Made by a program: the position numbers and the translations under genes
Shown here: positions 25,276-34,273 of the stretch, piece by piece
How the letters are laid out: every line of letters starts with the position of its first letter
Position numbering within the stretch: position 1 is the stretch's first letter
Assembly: GCA_017521125.1 (NCBI GenBank)
Contig: JAFXDV010000016.1
Span: 1-38,611 of the forward strand
Reading direction: 5' to 3'
DNA: 38,611 bases
Source: Clostridia bacterium
Lineage (GTDB): Bacteria > Bacillota > Clostridia > Oscillospirales > Acutalibacteraceae
Notes under the pieces: generated by a model
Databases searched by the model: none
What the model was told of the DNA's origin: nothing
Seen by the model: the letters and a program-made list of their open reading frames with translations, nothing else

Positions 25276-25314
25276 AAAGAAAACCCCGAAAACCGTGATG
25301 GTTTCGGGGTTTTT
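25276..25314 (-). terminator. Intrinsic terminator after rpsI
   Basis: ACCCCGAAAACC and GGTTTCGGGGT form a stem with one bulged A around a short loop, followed on the minus strand by TTTTCTTTTT. It ends the rplM-rpsI transcript. Confidence 0.87.
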
Positions 25315-25336
25315 GAATATTCTCTTTGATAAGTGA

Positions 25337-25735
25337 TTATCTCTTTGAGAACTGTGGAGCACGACGAGCGGCTTTAAGACCGTACTTCTTACGCTCTTTC
25401 ATTCTTGGGTCACGTGTTAAGAGACCTGCTTTCTTGAGAGTAGCGCGAAGCTCTGCATCGTACTGAAGAAGCGCACGGGAAATTCCGTGACGAATTGCAC
25501 CAGCCTGACCTGTTACACCGCCACCTGCTACACGGCAAATGATATCAAACTTGCCAAGTGTATCAGTAAGGGTGAGAGGCTGACGTACAATAAGCTTTAA
25601 GGTTTCAAGACCGAAATAATCGTCGATTTCACGGTCATTGATGATGATTTTTCCTGTTCCGTTATAAACACGTACACGGGCAACAGAGCTTTTTCTTCTG
25701 CCTGTGCCGTAAAAATATGGCTTTCCTTCAATCAT
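25337..25735 (-). CDS. rpsI: 30S ribosomal protein S9
   Basis: This small-subunit protein's C-terminal tail reaches the P-site tRNA. The sequence is recognisable from [13 protein letters not shown] at the start to the basic end [12 protein letters not shown], with the [15 protein letters not shown] block between. At 132 residues it is standard. It follows rplM by 17 bases, the universal rplM-rpsI pair. Confidence 0.98.
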   Translation of the reverse strand: MIEGKPYFYGTGRRKSSVARVRVYNGTGKIIINDREIDDYFGLETLKLIVRQPLTLTDTLGKFDIICRVAGGGVTGQAGAIRHGISRALLQYDAELRATLKKAGLLTRDPRMKERKKYGLKAARRAPQFSKR

Positions 25736-25752
25736 TACTCTGTTCTCCCTTC

Positions 25753-26181
25753 TTAAAATTCAACGGTTTCGGGCTTCTGAGCAGCATGGAGATGCTCTGT
25801 TCCCTTATAAACACGAAGTCTAGTGAGTGCTGCACGACCGATTGTTGTATCAGGAACCATTCCCTTAACAGCGAGTTCCATAGCTTTCTCAGGCTTTGTA
25901 GCCATAAGAGTTGCATACTTTACTTCCTTAAGGTGACCGATATAACCGGTGTGATGATAATACTTTTTGTTTTCAAGCTTTTTGCCTGTGAGTACTGCTT
26001 TTTCAGCATTGATTACGATTACGTGGTCTCCGCAATCTACATGTGGTGTAAACTCAGGCTTGCCTTTTCCTCTTAAAAGGTCCGCAACCTTAGTAGCGGT
26101 ACGTCCGAGAGGTTTGCCAGCAGCATCGATTACATACCACTTACGCTGAATTTCAGCAGGTTTTGCCATAAAAGTGGACAT
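25753..26181 (-). CDS. rplM: 50S ribosomal protein L13
   Basis: This is an early-assembling large-subunit protein. It shows [32 protein letters not shown] and the C-terminal [17 protein letters not shown] start it at the ATG 26179-26181, eight bases after GGAGG; an in-frame TTG at 26196 lies within that ribosome binding site and would add five residues. The chosen form is 142 residues. It has a consensus promoter and a leader of only about 40 bases, too short for a full L13 leader RNA. Confidence 0.97.
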   Translation of the reverse strand: MSTFMAKPAEIQRKWYVIDAAGKPLGRTATKVADLLRGKGKPEFTPHVDCGDHVIVINAEKAVLTGKKLENKKYYHHTGYIGHLKEVKYATLMATKPEKAMELAVKGMVPDTTIGRAALTRLRVYKGTEHLHAAQKPETVEF

Positions 26182-26223
26182 AATTCTTTCCTCCAAATTT
26201 TAATCATTCTTTGTGACCTTGAT

Positions 26224-26252
26224 ATAATACCACAAGGAAACTCCATTGTCAA
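26224..26252 (-). promoter_or_regulatory. rplM-rpsI promoter
   Basis: On the minus strand TTGACA (26247-26252) and TATTAT (26224-26229) have a 17-base spacer. AT-rich sequence upstream could act as an UP element. Confidence 0.87.
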
Positions 26253-26293
26253 CAACTTTTTTCGCAAAATTTAATTTAACAAGTAAGAACTCA

Positions 26294-26328
26294 TTTTATC
26301 TCGTTTTTTCTCTTTTTATCTCGTTTTT
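26294..26328. repeat. Two direct copies of TTTTATCTCGTTTTT
   Basis: Identical 15-base copies at 26294-26308 and 26314-26328 have a 20-base period, about 40 bases upstream of the rplM -35. Possibly an UP-element-like or regulator-binding region; no known motif was recognised. Confidence 0.5.
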
Positions 26329-26366
26329 GCTAACTTTTAATTTTACAAAATTTTAGGCAAAAATAA

Positions 26367-26387
26367 GGGCAAACTCAAGGTTTGCCC
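26367..26387 (-). terminator. Intrinsic terminator after uppP
   Basis: GGGCAAAC and GTTTGCCC form an 8-bp stem with a five-base loop, followed on the minus strand by TTATTTTTG. It closes the glgB-C-D-A-uppP transcript. Confidence 0.85.
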
Positions 26388-26393
26388 CAAATT

Positions 26394-27215
26394 TTATTTT
26401 GCTAAAAGTATAAAGTATGCCAAAACTACGGCACCTAATACTATACGGTAATATCCAAAGAACTTAAAGTCCTTCTTTCTTATATAGCCCAGCAAGAATT
26501 TAATTGCAATAATTGATACTACAAATGCGGTAATCATACCTATTGCTAAAATTACAAACTCGGCGCCCGTCATAAACAAACCAAACTTCAAAAGTTTTAA
26601 CAGACTTGCCCCAAGCATTACGGGAACCGCAAGATAAAAACTGAACTCTGCCGCTACAGAACGAGAAACTCCAATAAGCATAGCGCCTAAGATGGTAGCG
26701 CCTGAACGAGACGTTCCCGGAATTAAGGATAGCACCTGAAACATACCTATAAGGAATGCGGTTTTATAAGATATATCCTTAAAGTTTACGATTTTAGGTT
26801 GTCTATTCTCATTATGTTTTTCCACAACTATGAAAAGTATACCGTATATAATGAGGGTTGCCGCTACGGTTATGTAATTAAAGAAATATTCATCAATAAG
26901 GTCGTCAAGGAAAATACCTATAACTGCAGCTGGGATAACTGCAACTATTACCTTTGACCAAAGGAAAATGCTCTTTTTCTTTATATAACCTTTTTCCTTT
27001 GTGGTAAAGGGCCAAAGTTTATTCCAAAAAAGAAATACAACCGCAAAAATGGCGCCGAGCTGAATGACTACGTCAAACATTTCTTTAAACTCTTCACTTG
27101 CTCCAAGTTTTATAAACTCATCTGCAAGTATCAGGTGTCCTGTACTACTGATGGGGAGCCACTCTGTAATTCCCTCAACAATTCCAAGAATTATTGCTTT
27201 TATGATATCGTACAT
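26394..27215 (-). CDS. uppP: Undecaprenyl-diphosphatase
   Basis: This integral membrane phosphatase recycles undecaprenyl pyrophosphate, the lipid carrier of cell-wall precursors, and confers bacitracin tolerance in relatives. The two family signatures are present: GIVEGITEWLPISSTGH (residues 11-27) and PGTSRSGATI (about 165). At 273 residues with about eight hydrophobic segments it is full length. It starts 5 bases after glgA stops and has no promoter of its own that I can see, so it appears to be read from the glycogen operon. Confidence 0.95.
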   Translation of the reverse strand: MYDIIKAIILGIVEGITEWLPISSTGHLILADEFIKLGASEEFKEMFDVVIQLGAIFAVVFLFWNKLWPFTTKEKGYIKKKSIFLWSKVIVAVIPAAVIGIFLDDLIDEYFFNYITVAATLIIYGILFIVVEKHNENRQPKIVNFKDISYKTAFLIGMFQVLSLIPGTSRSGATILGAMLIGVSRSVAAEFSFYLAVPVMLGASLLKLLKFGLFMTGAEFVILAIGMITAFVVSIIAIKFLLGYIRKKDFKFFGYYRIVLGAVVLAYFILLAK

Positions 27216-27220
27216 TTGTA

Positions 27221-28639
27221 TTACCTCACAATTTCCTTATATAAGCCGATATAGGCACCGGCCGAAGAGTTCCAACTGTTGTCGCAGTCCATTGCTCTTT
27301 TAATTAAGATATTCCAACCGTCTTTACACTTAAAGCCTTCAACCGCACGCCAGACGGTGTTTTCCATATCTTTGGCATCGTAGGAAGCGAAGGTAAAGCC
27401 GTTGCCTACGCCATCGCCGCTATCCTTGATTGTATCGTTTAGTCCACCTGTTTCACGCACAATTGGAATTGTGCCATAGCGAAGAGCTATCATCTGAGCA
27501 AGGCCGCAAGGTTCACTTTGCGAGGGCATTAAGAAAATATCTGCCCCTGCATAAATTTTTCTTGCAAGGTCTGGCACGAAGCCAAGCTTAAGGGCTACCT
27601 TATCGGGATATTTTTGACTCATTTCATAGAAGAAGGTTTCATACTCCCATTCTCCCGAACCTAAGATTACAAACTGTACGTCCCCTTTGCAAAGTTCTTC
27701 AAAGGACGCCTTTACAAGATCAAGTCCCTTATGCTTTACAAGGCGAGAGACCATACCAATAAGGGGAGTATTTTCTTTTTCCTGAAGCCCCATAAGTTTC
27801 TGAAGCTCTGCCTTATTAACACCCTTTTTTGAAAAGTCCTCAGATGAATAGTTTTCAAAGAGTGCTTTATCTGTTTGGGGGTCATAAACGACGGTATCTA
27901 TTCCGTTTACTATTCCGCAAAGCTTATATTCATACTCCTTTAAAATTCTATCTAGTCCGTGAGCATAGTAAGGGTCTAAGATTTCCTTGGCATAGGTTGG
28001 GGAAACGGTGGTTATTTTGTCTGAGCACTGAATTCCTGCCTTCATAAGATTTACACCATTATCGTAAACCACAATTCCCGATTTTTCATCAGGGATTCCC
28101 AAAACGTCGCCGATAAGCTCGTATCCATATCTGCCCTGATACTGAATGTTATGTATTGTGAAAACCGTTTTAATTTTACTATATCTTTCGTCCTGACCAT
28201 AAAACATATTTAGATATACAGGCACCATTGCAGTCTGCCAATCGTTACAATGAATTATATCAGGCGTATAATCCAGGTGTGGTATAACCTCTAAAACCGC
28301 ACGTGAGAAAAAGGCAAAACGCTCAGCATCATCATAATGTCCGTAAAGCCCTTGCCTTTTAAAATAATACTGATTATCTAAAAGATAATACACTATTCCA
28401 TTATAACGGGCCTCAAAAATACCACAATACTGTCTGCGCCAGGAAACAGGAACGGTTATACTCGTTATAAAATTCATATTAGATTTTAGTTCTTCGGGTA
28501 TTTCCTCATAAAGAGGCATTATAACCCTACAACCAACAAGTCTTCTGCGAAGCGCCTTTGGAAGCGCTCCTGCCACATCTGCAAGTCCTCCTGACATTGC
28601 AAACGGATAGGCTTCACTTGTCGCATATAAAATCTTCAA
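27221..28639 (-). CDS. glgA: Glycogen synthase, ADP-glucose type
   Basis: This GT5 glycosyltransferase extends alpha-1,4-glucan from ADP-glucose. The N-terminal nucleotide-sugar loop reads MSGGLADV, where the E. coli enzyme has KTGGLADV, so the lysine is replaced by methionine. The C-terminal block SEPCGLAQMIALRYGTIPIVRE and the nearby ETGGLNDT segment are intact. The length of 472 residues is standard. It lies 12 bases below glgD and 5 above uppP. Confidence 0.96.
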   Translation of the reverse strand: MKILYATSEAYPFAMSGGLADVAGALPKALRRRLVGCRVIMPLYEEIPEELKSNMNFITSITVPVSWRRQYCGIFEARYNGIVYYLLDNQYYFKRQGLYGHYDDAERFAFFSRAVLEVIPHLDYTPDIIHCNDWQTAMVPVYLNMFYGQDERYSKIKTVFTIHNIQYQGRYGYELIGDVLGIPDEKSGIVVYDNGVNLMKAGIQCSDKITTVSPTYAKEILDPYYAHGLDRILKEYEYKLCGIVNGIDTVVYDPQTDKALFENYSSEDFSKKGVNKAELQKLMGLQEKENTPLIGMVSRLVKHKGLDLVKASFEELCKGDVQFVILGSGEWEYETFFYEMSQKYPDKVALKLGFVPDLARKIYAGADIFLMPSQSEPCGLAQMIALRYGTIPIVRETGGLNDTIKDSGDGVGNGFTFASYDAKDMENTVWRAVEGFKCKDGWNILIKRAMDCDNSWNSSAGAYIGLYKEIVR

Positions 28640-28651
28640 GTATATCCCTCC

Positions 28652-29761
28652 TTAAATAATCTTGTTTTTATCAATATAATACCCTATTGCCGCTGAGTCA
28701 AGTGTTTTTCCTTCGGTTATCTCAACCGAACGTTCACTTATTAGGTTGCTTATCTTGCAATCTTTGCCTACTACGGTGTCTGACATCAGGATGCAATTTT
28801 CTACAACTGCACCTTCTTCTACCACCACACCTCTAAATAAAATACTGTTTTTAACGTTTCCCTTTATGGTGCATCCGTCGGCAATAAGAGAGTTGGATAC
28901 CTTAGCGTTAATTCCGTATTTTACCGGCATATCATCCCTTGTTCTTGTATGTATTGGCCTTGCAGGATTAAACAAATCCTTTCTGACACTGCCATCAAGA
29001 AGCGCCATATTGGCATTATAGTAGTTGTCTATGCTATCGATAACTGCTGAAAAGCCTGTATGCTCAAAGCCGTAAATAGAAAGTTCATTATATTTTCTTT
29101 CAAATATACCGTGAGAGAAGCTTACCTGTCCGCATCTCATACCTTCATTTATAAGGTTTATAAGAAGCTTTCTACTCATAAGTATGGTGTCAAGTCCGTA
29201 ATTGCAGTTATCGTTATCCTCAAAACTAACGCCTGTAACCCTACTGTTTTCATCAAAGTCAAAATCGATTACATCGTTTTGTCCTCGGGGTTTTTTGCCT
29301 TTGGCATAAACGAATGATATATCTGCCTCTTTTTCCTTGTGAAAATTAAGAAATTGTCTGAAATCAATATTTGCTACTACATCTGCGCCGCCTAAAAGTA
29401 TATACTCCTCATCGCACGAGGCAAGAAAATCTATTATGCTGTTTAACATTTCAAGTCGGCGGGTATAATAATGAGCCGAGCCTGTAACGTAGGGTGGCAA
29501 TATGCGAAGCCCCCCTTTTTTTCTGTCTAAATCCCAAGGTTTACCGTTGCTTAAATGGTTAGTAAGAGATAAATAATTTGTCTTTGTTATAACTCCCACG
29601 TGGCTTATACCAGCATTGGCATAGTTAGAAAGCAAAAAGTCTATCAGGCAATATCTTCCGCCAAAGGGTACCGATGCCATAGCACGATTTTTAGTCATTT
29701 CTGAAAGTAATGAGTCGTGAGCATTAGCAAAAATTATACCAAGTATGTTGTTTGTTTTCAT
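28652..29761 (-). CDS. glgD: GlgD, regulatory-type subunit of ADP-glucose pyrophosphorylase
   Basis: This 369-residue paralog of GlgC pairs with it in Firmicutes. The N-terminal nucleotide-binding segment is altered ([19 protein letters not shown] in place of LAGGQGSRL), while the [18 protein letters not shown] region and the C-terminal left-handed beta-helix repeats remain. In Bacillus-type systems GlgD stimulates GlgC rather than catalysing alone; that role is inferred here. Its ATG overlaps the glgC stop by 4 bases, so the subunits are made in step. Confidence 0.94.
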   Translation of the reverse strand: MKTNNILGIIFANAHDSLLSEMTKNRAMASVPFGGRYCLIDFLLSNYANAGISHVGVITKTNYLSLTNHLSNGKPWDLDRKKGGLRILPPYVTGSAHYYTRRLEMLNSIIDFLASCDEEYILLGGADVVANIDFRQFLNFHKEKEADISFVYAKGKKPRGQNDVIDFDFDENSRVTGVSFEDNDNCNYGLDTILMSRKLLINLINEGMRCGQVSFSHGIFERKYNELSIYGFEHTGFSAVIDSIDNYYNANMALLDGSVRKDLFNPARPIHTRTRDDMPVKYGINAKVSNSLIADGCTIKGNVKNSILFRGVVVEEGAVVENCILMSDTVVGKDCKISNLISERSVEITEGKTLDSAAIGYYIDKNKII

Positions 29762-30975
29762 ATATGCTCACCCTCCTTTACGTCTTTAGTAATCATTTTG
29801 TTGGCACCAATTATAGCGTTTTCTCCGATTTTTAGTCCGTCGCCTACTACCGTAATTCCCCATTCATCCAAGTTTTCACAAGTTTCGGGATTTTCGCCGA
29901 TTATCGAATTTTCTCCAATCACAGTATTTTCTGCGATAATTGAGTATCTCACAGTAGCGCCCTGCTTTATTACTGCACCCGGCATTACAAGAGAATACTC
30001 AACTGTTGCACCTTTTTCAACCGTTACGTTTTCAAAAAGTACCGAATAATCAAGCTTGCCACAGATGTTACATCCTACCGTGACTAAGGAATTTTCTATT
30101 TCTGCCTCAGGAGAAACGTACTGAGGAGGAAGTCCTTGTGTGCCTGAATAAATCTTCCAATTAGGGTCGGACAAATCAAACTGTCCGTTGGGATTTAAAA
30201 GGTCGAGGTTAGCCTCCCAAAGAGAGTCTATTGTTCCTACATCCTTCCAATAACCGCCAAAACGATAGACCATCATTTTTTGGTTATCCTTTAGCATTGC
30301 AGGGATAATATCCTTACCAAAGTCGTTAGAGGAGGTTTCTTTTTCCTCATCCTCGCTCAGATATTTTTTAAGTTTATCCCAATTAAATATGTAAATACCC
30401 ATTGATGCTAAATTGCTCTTAGGGTTTTTAGGCTTTTCCTCAAATTCGTAAATAGTGCCATCCTCATTTGCGTTCATTATGCCAAAACGTGAGGCTTCCT
30501 CTAAAGGCACTTCCAAAACGGCTATTGTACAGTCTGCCTCGCTGCTTTTATGAACACCGAGCATTTCGGAATAATCCATTTTATAAATATGGTCGCCTGA
30601 AAGAATTAAAACATATTCAGGGTTATAACGTTCTATAAAATTTATATTCTGATAAATTGCATTTGCGGTACCTTTGTACCAGTCTCCGCCTTTGCTTTGC
30701 TGATAGGGTGGCAAAATATGTACGCCTCCGAAAACTCTGTCCAGGTCCCAGGGCTTGCCGCTTCCAACATAGTCAGAAAGTTCTAAGGGTTGATATTGTG
30801 TTAAAATTCCCACTGTATCAATTCCCGAATTGGTACAGTTAGAAAGAGGAAAATCTATAATTCTGTATTTTCCTCCGTAGGGCACTGCCGGCTTTGCAAT
30901 CTTTTGAGTTAAAACTCCCAGACGACTTCCCTGTCCACCGGCCAAAAGCATTGCCACACACTCTTTTTTCTTCAC
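29758..30975 (-). CDS. glgC: Glucose-1-phosphate adenylyltransferase, catalytic subunit
   Basis: It makes ADP-glucose from ATP and glucose-1-phosphate, the committed step of glycogen synthesis. The intact nucleotide motif [15 protein letters not shown] and the [19 protein letters not shown] block mark it as the catalytic partner of GlgD. A C-terminal beta-helix domain carries IIGEN-type hexapeptide repeats (about 320-370). At 405 residues it is slightly long. It lies 13 bases after glgB. Confidence 0.96.
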   Translation of the reverse strand: MKKKECVAMLLAGGQGSRLGVLTQKIAKPAVPYGGKYRIIDFPLSNCTNSGIDTVGILTQYQPLELSDYVGSGKPWDLDRVFGGVHILPPYQQSKGGDWYKGTANAIYQNINFIERYNPEYVLILSGDHIYKMDYSEMLGVHKSSEADCTIAVLEVPLEEASRFGIMNANEDGTIYEFEEKPKNPKSNLASMGIYIFNWDKLKKYLSEDEEKETSSNDFGKDIIPAMLKDNQKMMVYRFGGYWKDVGTIDSLWEANLDLLNPNGQFDLSDPNWKIYSGTQGLPPQYVSPEAEIENSLVTVGCNICGKLDYSVLFENVTVEKGATVEYSLVMPGAVIKQGATVRYSIIAENTVIGENSIIGENPETCENLDEWGITVVGDGLKIGENAIIGANKMITKDVKEGEHI

Positions 30976-30988
30976 GAAAAATCAACTC

Positions 30989-32848
30989 CTAAACCTTTTT
31001 AAAATATGTCACCGAAAAAGGCGGCAGATTTAAACTTATTGAACTATTACATCCGTGCATTGAAACATCTTCCGAATGAATTGTTTTTTGAGATTTTTTA
31101 GAACATCCACCAAACTCAGACCAATCGGTTGAGAAAACCGGTTTATAGTCACCCTTTTCTACGCCGATTCTGTAATTTTGCCTCTCGACAGGCACGAAAT
31201 TACACACAACGATAAGCTCGTTTTTGTCTTTATCTATTCTTTTGAATGCAATCACACTCTGACTATTATCGTCGTTCGCAATCCAGGAAAAGCCTTCCCA
31301 TGAAAAATCTATTTCATAAAGGGTTTTGTTTTTAAGATAAAATTTATTTAACTGTTTTACAAACTCCTGAAGTTGCTTGTGCTTGTCATATGTCAGTAAA
31401 AACCACTCAAGCTCCCTTTTATAGTCCCACTCTACAAACTGTCCGAACTCCTGTCCCATAAACAGAAGTTTTTTACCCGGATGCGCCATCATATAAGCAT
31501 AAAAGGCTCTGAGCTGCGCAAATTTTGATTCGTAATCTCCGGGCATTTTGTTAACAAGTGAGCATTTGCCGTGAACTACCTCGTCGTGAGAGAGCGGTAA
31601 TACAAAATTCTCCGAAAATGCGTACATAAAGGAAAAGGTGAGCGCAGAATGGTTATAACTTCTGTAAATAGGGTCTTGGGACATATATCTCAGCATATCG
31701 TTCATCCAACCCATATTCCATTTAAAGTTAAAGCCCAAACCTCCATCACTTGCCGGCCTTGTAACCATGGGCCAGGCAGTTGATTCCTCAGCAATCATCA
31801 TCACCTTGGGGTTCTCCGCAAAACAGGCTTCATTCAGTCGACGAAGAAACTCTATTGCTTCAATATGCTCTCTTCCGCCATACTGATTTTGTGCCCACTG
31901 CCCGTCTTTTCTGCCATAATCAAGATAAAGCATTGAGGCCACCGCATCCACACGGATTCCGTCAATACGAAATTCTTTTAAGAAATAGCAGGCGCTTGAG
32001 ATAAGAAAATTCATAACCTCTACCTTGCCGTAATTAAATACGCAGGTTCCCCATTCCTTATGCTCTCCTCGGCGCTCGTCTTCATATTCATAACAATATC
32101 CACCGTCAAAACGGTAAAGACCTTGCTCATCCTTTGGGAAATGAGCAGGTACCCAGTCAAGAATTACGCCGATACCTTTTTTGTGAAAAGTATCAACCAT
32201 TCTTTTAAAATCTTCAGGGGTTCCGTATCGGGAGGTTGGGGCAAAATATCCCGTTACCTGATATCCCCAGGACCCTGAAAATGGATATTCGGTGAGAGGC
32301 ATAAACTCTACGTGTGTATACCCCATATCCTTCGCATAGGAAGATAATTCTTCCGCTAACTTCACATAGTCAAAATTATTGCCGTCGCTATATTTCTTCC
32401 AGGACTCTGCGTGAACCTCGTAAACATTTAAGGGACTTGCGTAAATATCGGTTTTTGCAAGCTTTTTTCTGTATGCAGAATCTTCCCATTTATATTCCTT
32501 AGCTTCATAAATTTTAGAGGCGTTTGCCGGTGCCGTTTCAAAATGTCTTGCATAAGGGTCACTTTTTAAAACCGTGTGTCCATTTTGTCCTGTTATGGCA
32601 TATTTATATGCGCAAAAATCCTGAATATTCTCGGCCTTTGCTTCCCATATGCCTCTTTGGGTTACCCTTTCCATTGGCAATGCGTTTGCATCCCAAAAAT
32701 TGAAATCTCCCACGACACTAACCCTTTGGGCGTTAGGCGCCCAAACCCTGAAAATTACACTATTCCCCTCTTTAAAGGAACCCAAAAACTCATAGGCGTT
32801 AAAGCAAAGACGATTGTGAAAATCTTCAAGGCAAATATTATTACGCAA
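30989..32848 (-). CDS. glgB: 1,4-alpha-glucan branching enzyme
   Basis: This GH13 enzyme creates the alpha-1,6 branches of glycogen. A CBM48-type N-terminal module (about 15-110) precedes the catalytic barrel, which holds the nucleophile D301 in GIRVDAVASM, the acid E in MIAEESTAWP and the third carboxylate in PLSHDEVVHGK. At 619 residues it has the short N-terminus common in Firmicutes. Translation starts at TTG (32846-32848), ten bases after GGAGG. It is the first gene of the glycogen operon. Confidence 0.95.
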   Translation of the reverse strand: MRNNICLEDFHNRLCFNAYEFLGSFKEGNSVIFRVWAPNAQRVSVVGDFNFWDANALPMERVTQRGIWEAKAENIQDFCAYKYAITGQNGHTVLKSDPYARHFETAPANASKIYEAKEYKWEDSAYRKKLAKTDIYASPLNVYEVHAESWKKYSDGNNFDYVKLAEELSSYAKDMGYTHVEFMPLTEYPFSGSWGYQVTGYFAPTSRYGTPEDFKRMVDTFHKKGIGVILDWVPAHFPKDEQGLYRFDGGYCYEYEDERRGEHKEWGTCVFNYGKVEVMNFLISSACYFLKEFRIDGIRVDAVASMLYLDYGRKDGQWAQNQYGGREHIEAIEFLRRLNEACFAENPKVMMIAEESTAWPMVTRPASDGGLGFNFKWNMGWMNDMLRYMSQDPIYRSYNHSALTFSFMYAFSENFVLPLSHDEVVHGKCSLVNKMPGDYESKFAQLRAFYAYMMAHPGKKLLFMGQEFGQFVEWDYKRELEWFLLTYDKHKQLQEFVKQLNKFYLKNKTLYEIDFSWEGFSWIANDDNSQSVIAFKRIDKDKNELIVVCNFVPVERQNYRIGVEKGDYKPVFSTDWSEFGGCSKKSQKTIHSEDVSMHGCNSSISLNLPPFSVTYFKKV

Positions 32849-32882
32849 ACCCTTCTAACCTCCAAGGAACAATATATGATAT

Positions 32883-32911
32883 ATTTTACCAAACATATTA
32901 TATTATTTCAA
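32883..32911 (-). promoter_or_regulatory. Glycogen operon promoter
   Basis: On the minus strand TTGAAA (32906-32911) and TAAAAT (32883-32888) are 17 bases apart, close before the glgB start. The surrounding sequence is very AT-rich. I saw no convincing cre site. Confidence 0.65.
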
Positions 32912-33013
32912 GGTTTTTGTAAATTTTCTAATAGTATTTAAAGACATTTCTTCCTATATTTGTTAGTTTTCTACAAAAAAACAAGTAATTTTAGTTATAA
33001 TGCTTTTTTTAGA

Positions 33014-33049
33014 CAAAAAAATAAAGCCTGATTCAAAATCAGGCTTTAT
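33014..33049 (-). terminator. Intrinsic terminator after rpsR
   Basis: TAAAGCCTGATT pairs with AATCAGGCTTTA around a CAA loop, followed on the minus strand by TTTTTTT. It ends rpsF-ssb-rpsR. Confidence 0.92.
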
Positions 33050-33060
33050 AAAAGTTTTAA

Positions 33061-33300
33061 TTAGTCATTAACGTAAGGAAGAAGAGCTACCTGGCGTGCA
33101 CGCTTGATAGCGGTTGTGAGCTCTCTCTGGTGAGCTGCACATGTGCCTGTTGCACGGCGAGGTAAAATCTTTGCACGTTCAGAGATGAACTTGCGAAGAC
33201 GAGCAATATCCTTATAATCAATGGCTTCAACTCTATCAACACAGAAATGACAAACCTTTTTGCGAGGTTTTCTGTGCATTGGTCTATCTGTCTTTTCCAT
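33061..33300 (-). CDS. rpsR: 30S ribosomal protein S18, zinc-binding type
   Basis: This small-subunit protein binds with S6 at the platform. At 79 residues it is standard. It keeps the C+ set of possible zinc ligands, C17-X2-C20 and C54-X2-H57, which many S18 proteins have lost. It is the last gene of the rpsF-ssb-rpsR operon, 36 bases after ssb. Confidence 0.97.
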   Translation of the reverse strand: MEKTDRPMHRKPRKKVCHFCVDRVEAIDYKDIARLRKFISERAKILPRRATGTCAAHQRELTTAIKRARQVALLPYVND

Positions 33301-33336
33301 TTTAATGCCTCCTATTTTAGACTTGGGCTTTGTTTA

Positions 33337-33771
33337 TTAGAATGGCAAATCATCGTCCGACTCGCCCGAGAGGTCGGTGAATTCAGACGCACCTGCGTTT
33401 GAGAAAGAAGCAGGAGCTTCATCTCCCATTGGAACAGATGCGCCGCCGTCACGCTTAGATTCAACAAACTGTACGTTGTTTGCTAAAACCTCAAATGCGG
33501 TACGGTTCTTGCCTGTATCCTTATCGACATATCTTCTGGTCTGAATAGAACCTTCTATGCCAATCATACTTCCCTTTTGGAAATATTTGGTTACAAATTC
33601 AGCAGTCTGACGCCAAGCAACAATATTTATAAAATCTGCCTGGGTTTCCTCGCCGGCTTTATAGCGACGGCTTACTGCTATGGAGAACGAAGTCACAGGA
33701 ATATTTCCCGAAGTGTATCTGAGCTCGGGGTCTGCTGTAAGACGGCCTGTTAATACTACAAGATTGAACAT
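33337..33771 (-). CDS. ssb: Single-stranded DNA-binding protein
   Basis: This OB-fold protein coats single-stranded DNA in replication and repair. The N-terminal MFNLVVLTGRLTADPELRYT and the core are typical. A short glycine/serine-rich linker leads to the acidic tip SDDDLPF, which recruits partner proteins. At 144 residues it is the usual size. It lies between rpsF and rpsR in the conserved arrangement. Confidence 0.97.
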   Translation of the reverse strand: MFNLVVLTGRLTADPELRYTSGNIPVTSFSIAVSRRYKAGEETQADFINIVAWRQTAEFVTKYFQKGSMIGIEGSIQTRRYVDKDTGKNRTAFEVLANNVQFVESKRDGGASVPMGDEAPASFSNAGASEFTDLSGESDDDLPF

Positions 33772-33790
33772 CCTTCAAATTCCTCCAAAA

Positions 33791-34069
33791 TTATTTCTTT
33801 AAAGTCATAACGCGAAGTACACCCTCGGTGATACCTGCGACTCTCTCAAGCTCTGCCGGGAACTCCGGAGCACTTTCGAAAGTAGTGAAAACATAGTAGC
33901 CTTCTGCTTCATCGTCGATAAGATAAGCTAAACGACGCTTACCCCACTCATCAACGTTAACAACGGTACCGTTTTCTGCAATAAGTGTAGCAAATTTTTC
34001 CTTTACTGCGTTAAGAGCTTCTTCTCCACTAGCAACTGAAAAAATCATACATGCTTCATACTTTGCCAT
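33791..34069 (-). CDS. rpsF: 30S ribosomal protein S6
   Basis: This small-subunit protein pairs with S18. The start is the ATG at 34067-34069, giving MAKYEACMIFSV and following the strong site AAGGAGG; the open frame extends upstream to an ATG at 34153, but that would begin at the transcription start and encode the leader. The protein is 92 residues and shows KRRLAYLIDDEAEGYYV. It is the first gene of rpsF-ssb-rpsR. Confidence 0.97.
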   Translation of the reverse strand: MAKYEACMIFSVASGEEALNAVKEKFATLIAENGTVVNVDEWGKRRLAYLIDDEAEGYYVFTTFESAPEFPAELERVAGITEGVLRVMTLKK

Positions 34070-34152
34070 AGTTCGTTGCACCTCCTTCTGGTCATTTGGC
34101 CCCGAATCTTTTCGGAGCAAGGATACTTTTGGCATAATATTTACCAATAGCA
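34070..34152 (-). ncRNA. rpsF leader, possible S6:S18-binding RNA
   Basis: The leader of about 83 bases contains a hairpin of TTGCTCCGAA and TTCGGGGCCAA with an AAGA loop and a bulged C, and a smaller TTGG/CCAA hairpin before it. rpsF leaders in many bacteria bind the S6-S18 pair for feedback control. Position and the CCG-containing stem fit, but I could not verify the conserved motif. Confidence 0.4.
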
Positions 34153-34158
34153 CGAATC

Positions 34159-34187
34159 ATTATAACAACATTTTACCAATAAGTCAA
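34159..34187 (-). promoter_or_regulatory. rpsF-ssb-rpsR promoter
   Basis: On the minus strand TTGACT (34182-34187) and TATAAT (34159-34164) have a 17-base spacer. Confidence 0.87.
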
Positions 34188-34215
34188 CAAAATTTTACAA
34201 GTTTTATTTTATAAC

Positions 34216-34244
34216 TTGAAATTGGTAATAATTAGTTGTATAAT
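34216..34244 (+). promoter_or_regulatory. coaX promoter
   Basis: TTGAAA (34216-34221) and TATAAT (34239-34244) have a 17-base spacer, back to back with the rpsF promoter. Confidence 0.85.
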
Positions 34245-34273
34245 TTAGGAAACTATAAATGGAGGGGAAAGTT

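Noticed and set aside
34070..34153. N-terminal extension of S6 into its leader
   Set aside because: The upstream ATG coincides with the predicted transcription start, and the internal ATG follows an ideal AAGGAGG and matches S6 proteins.
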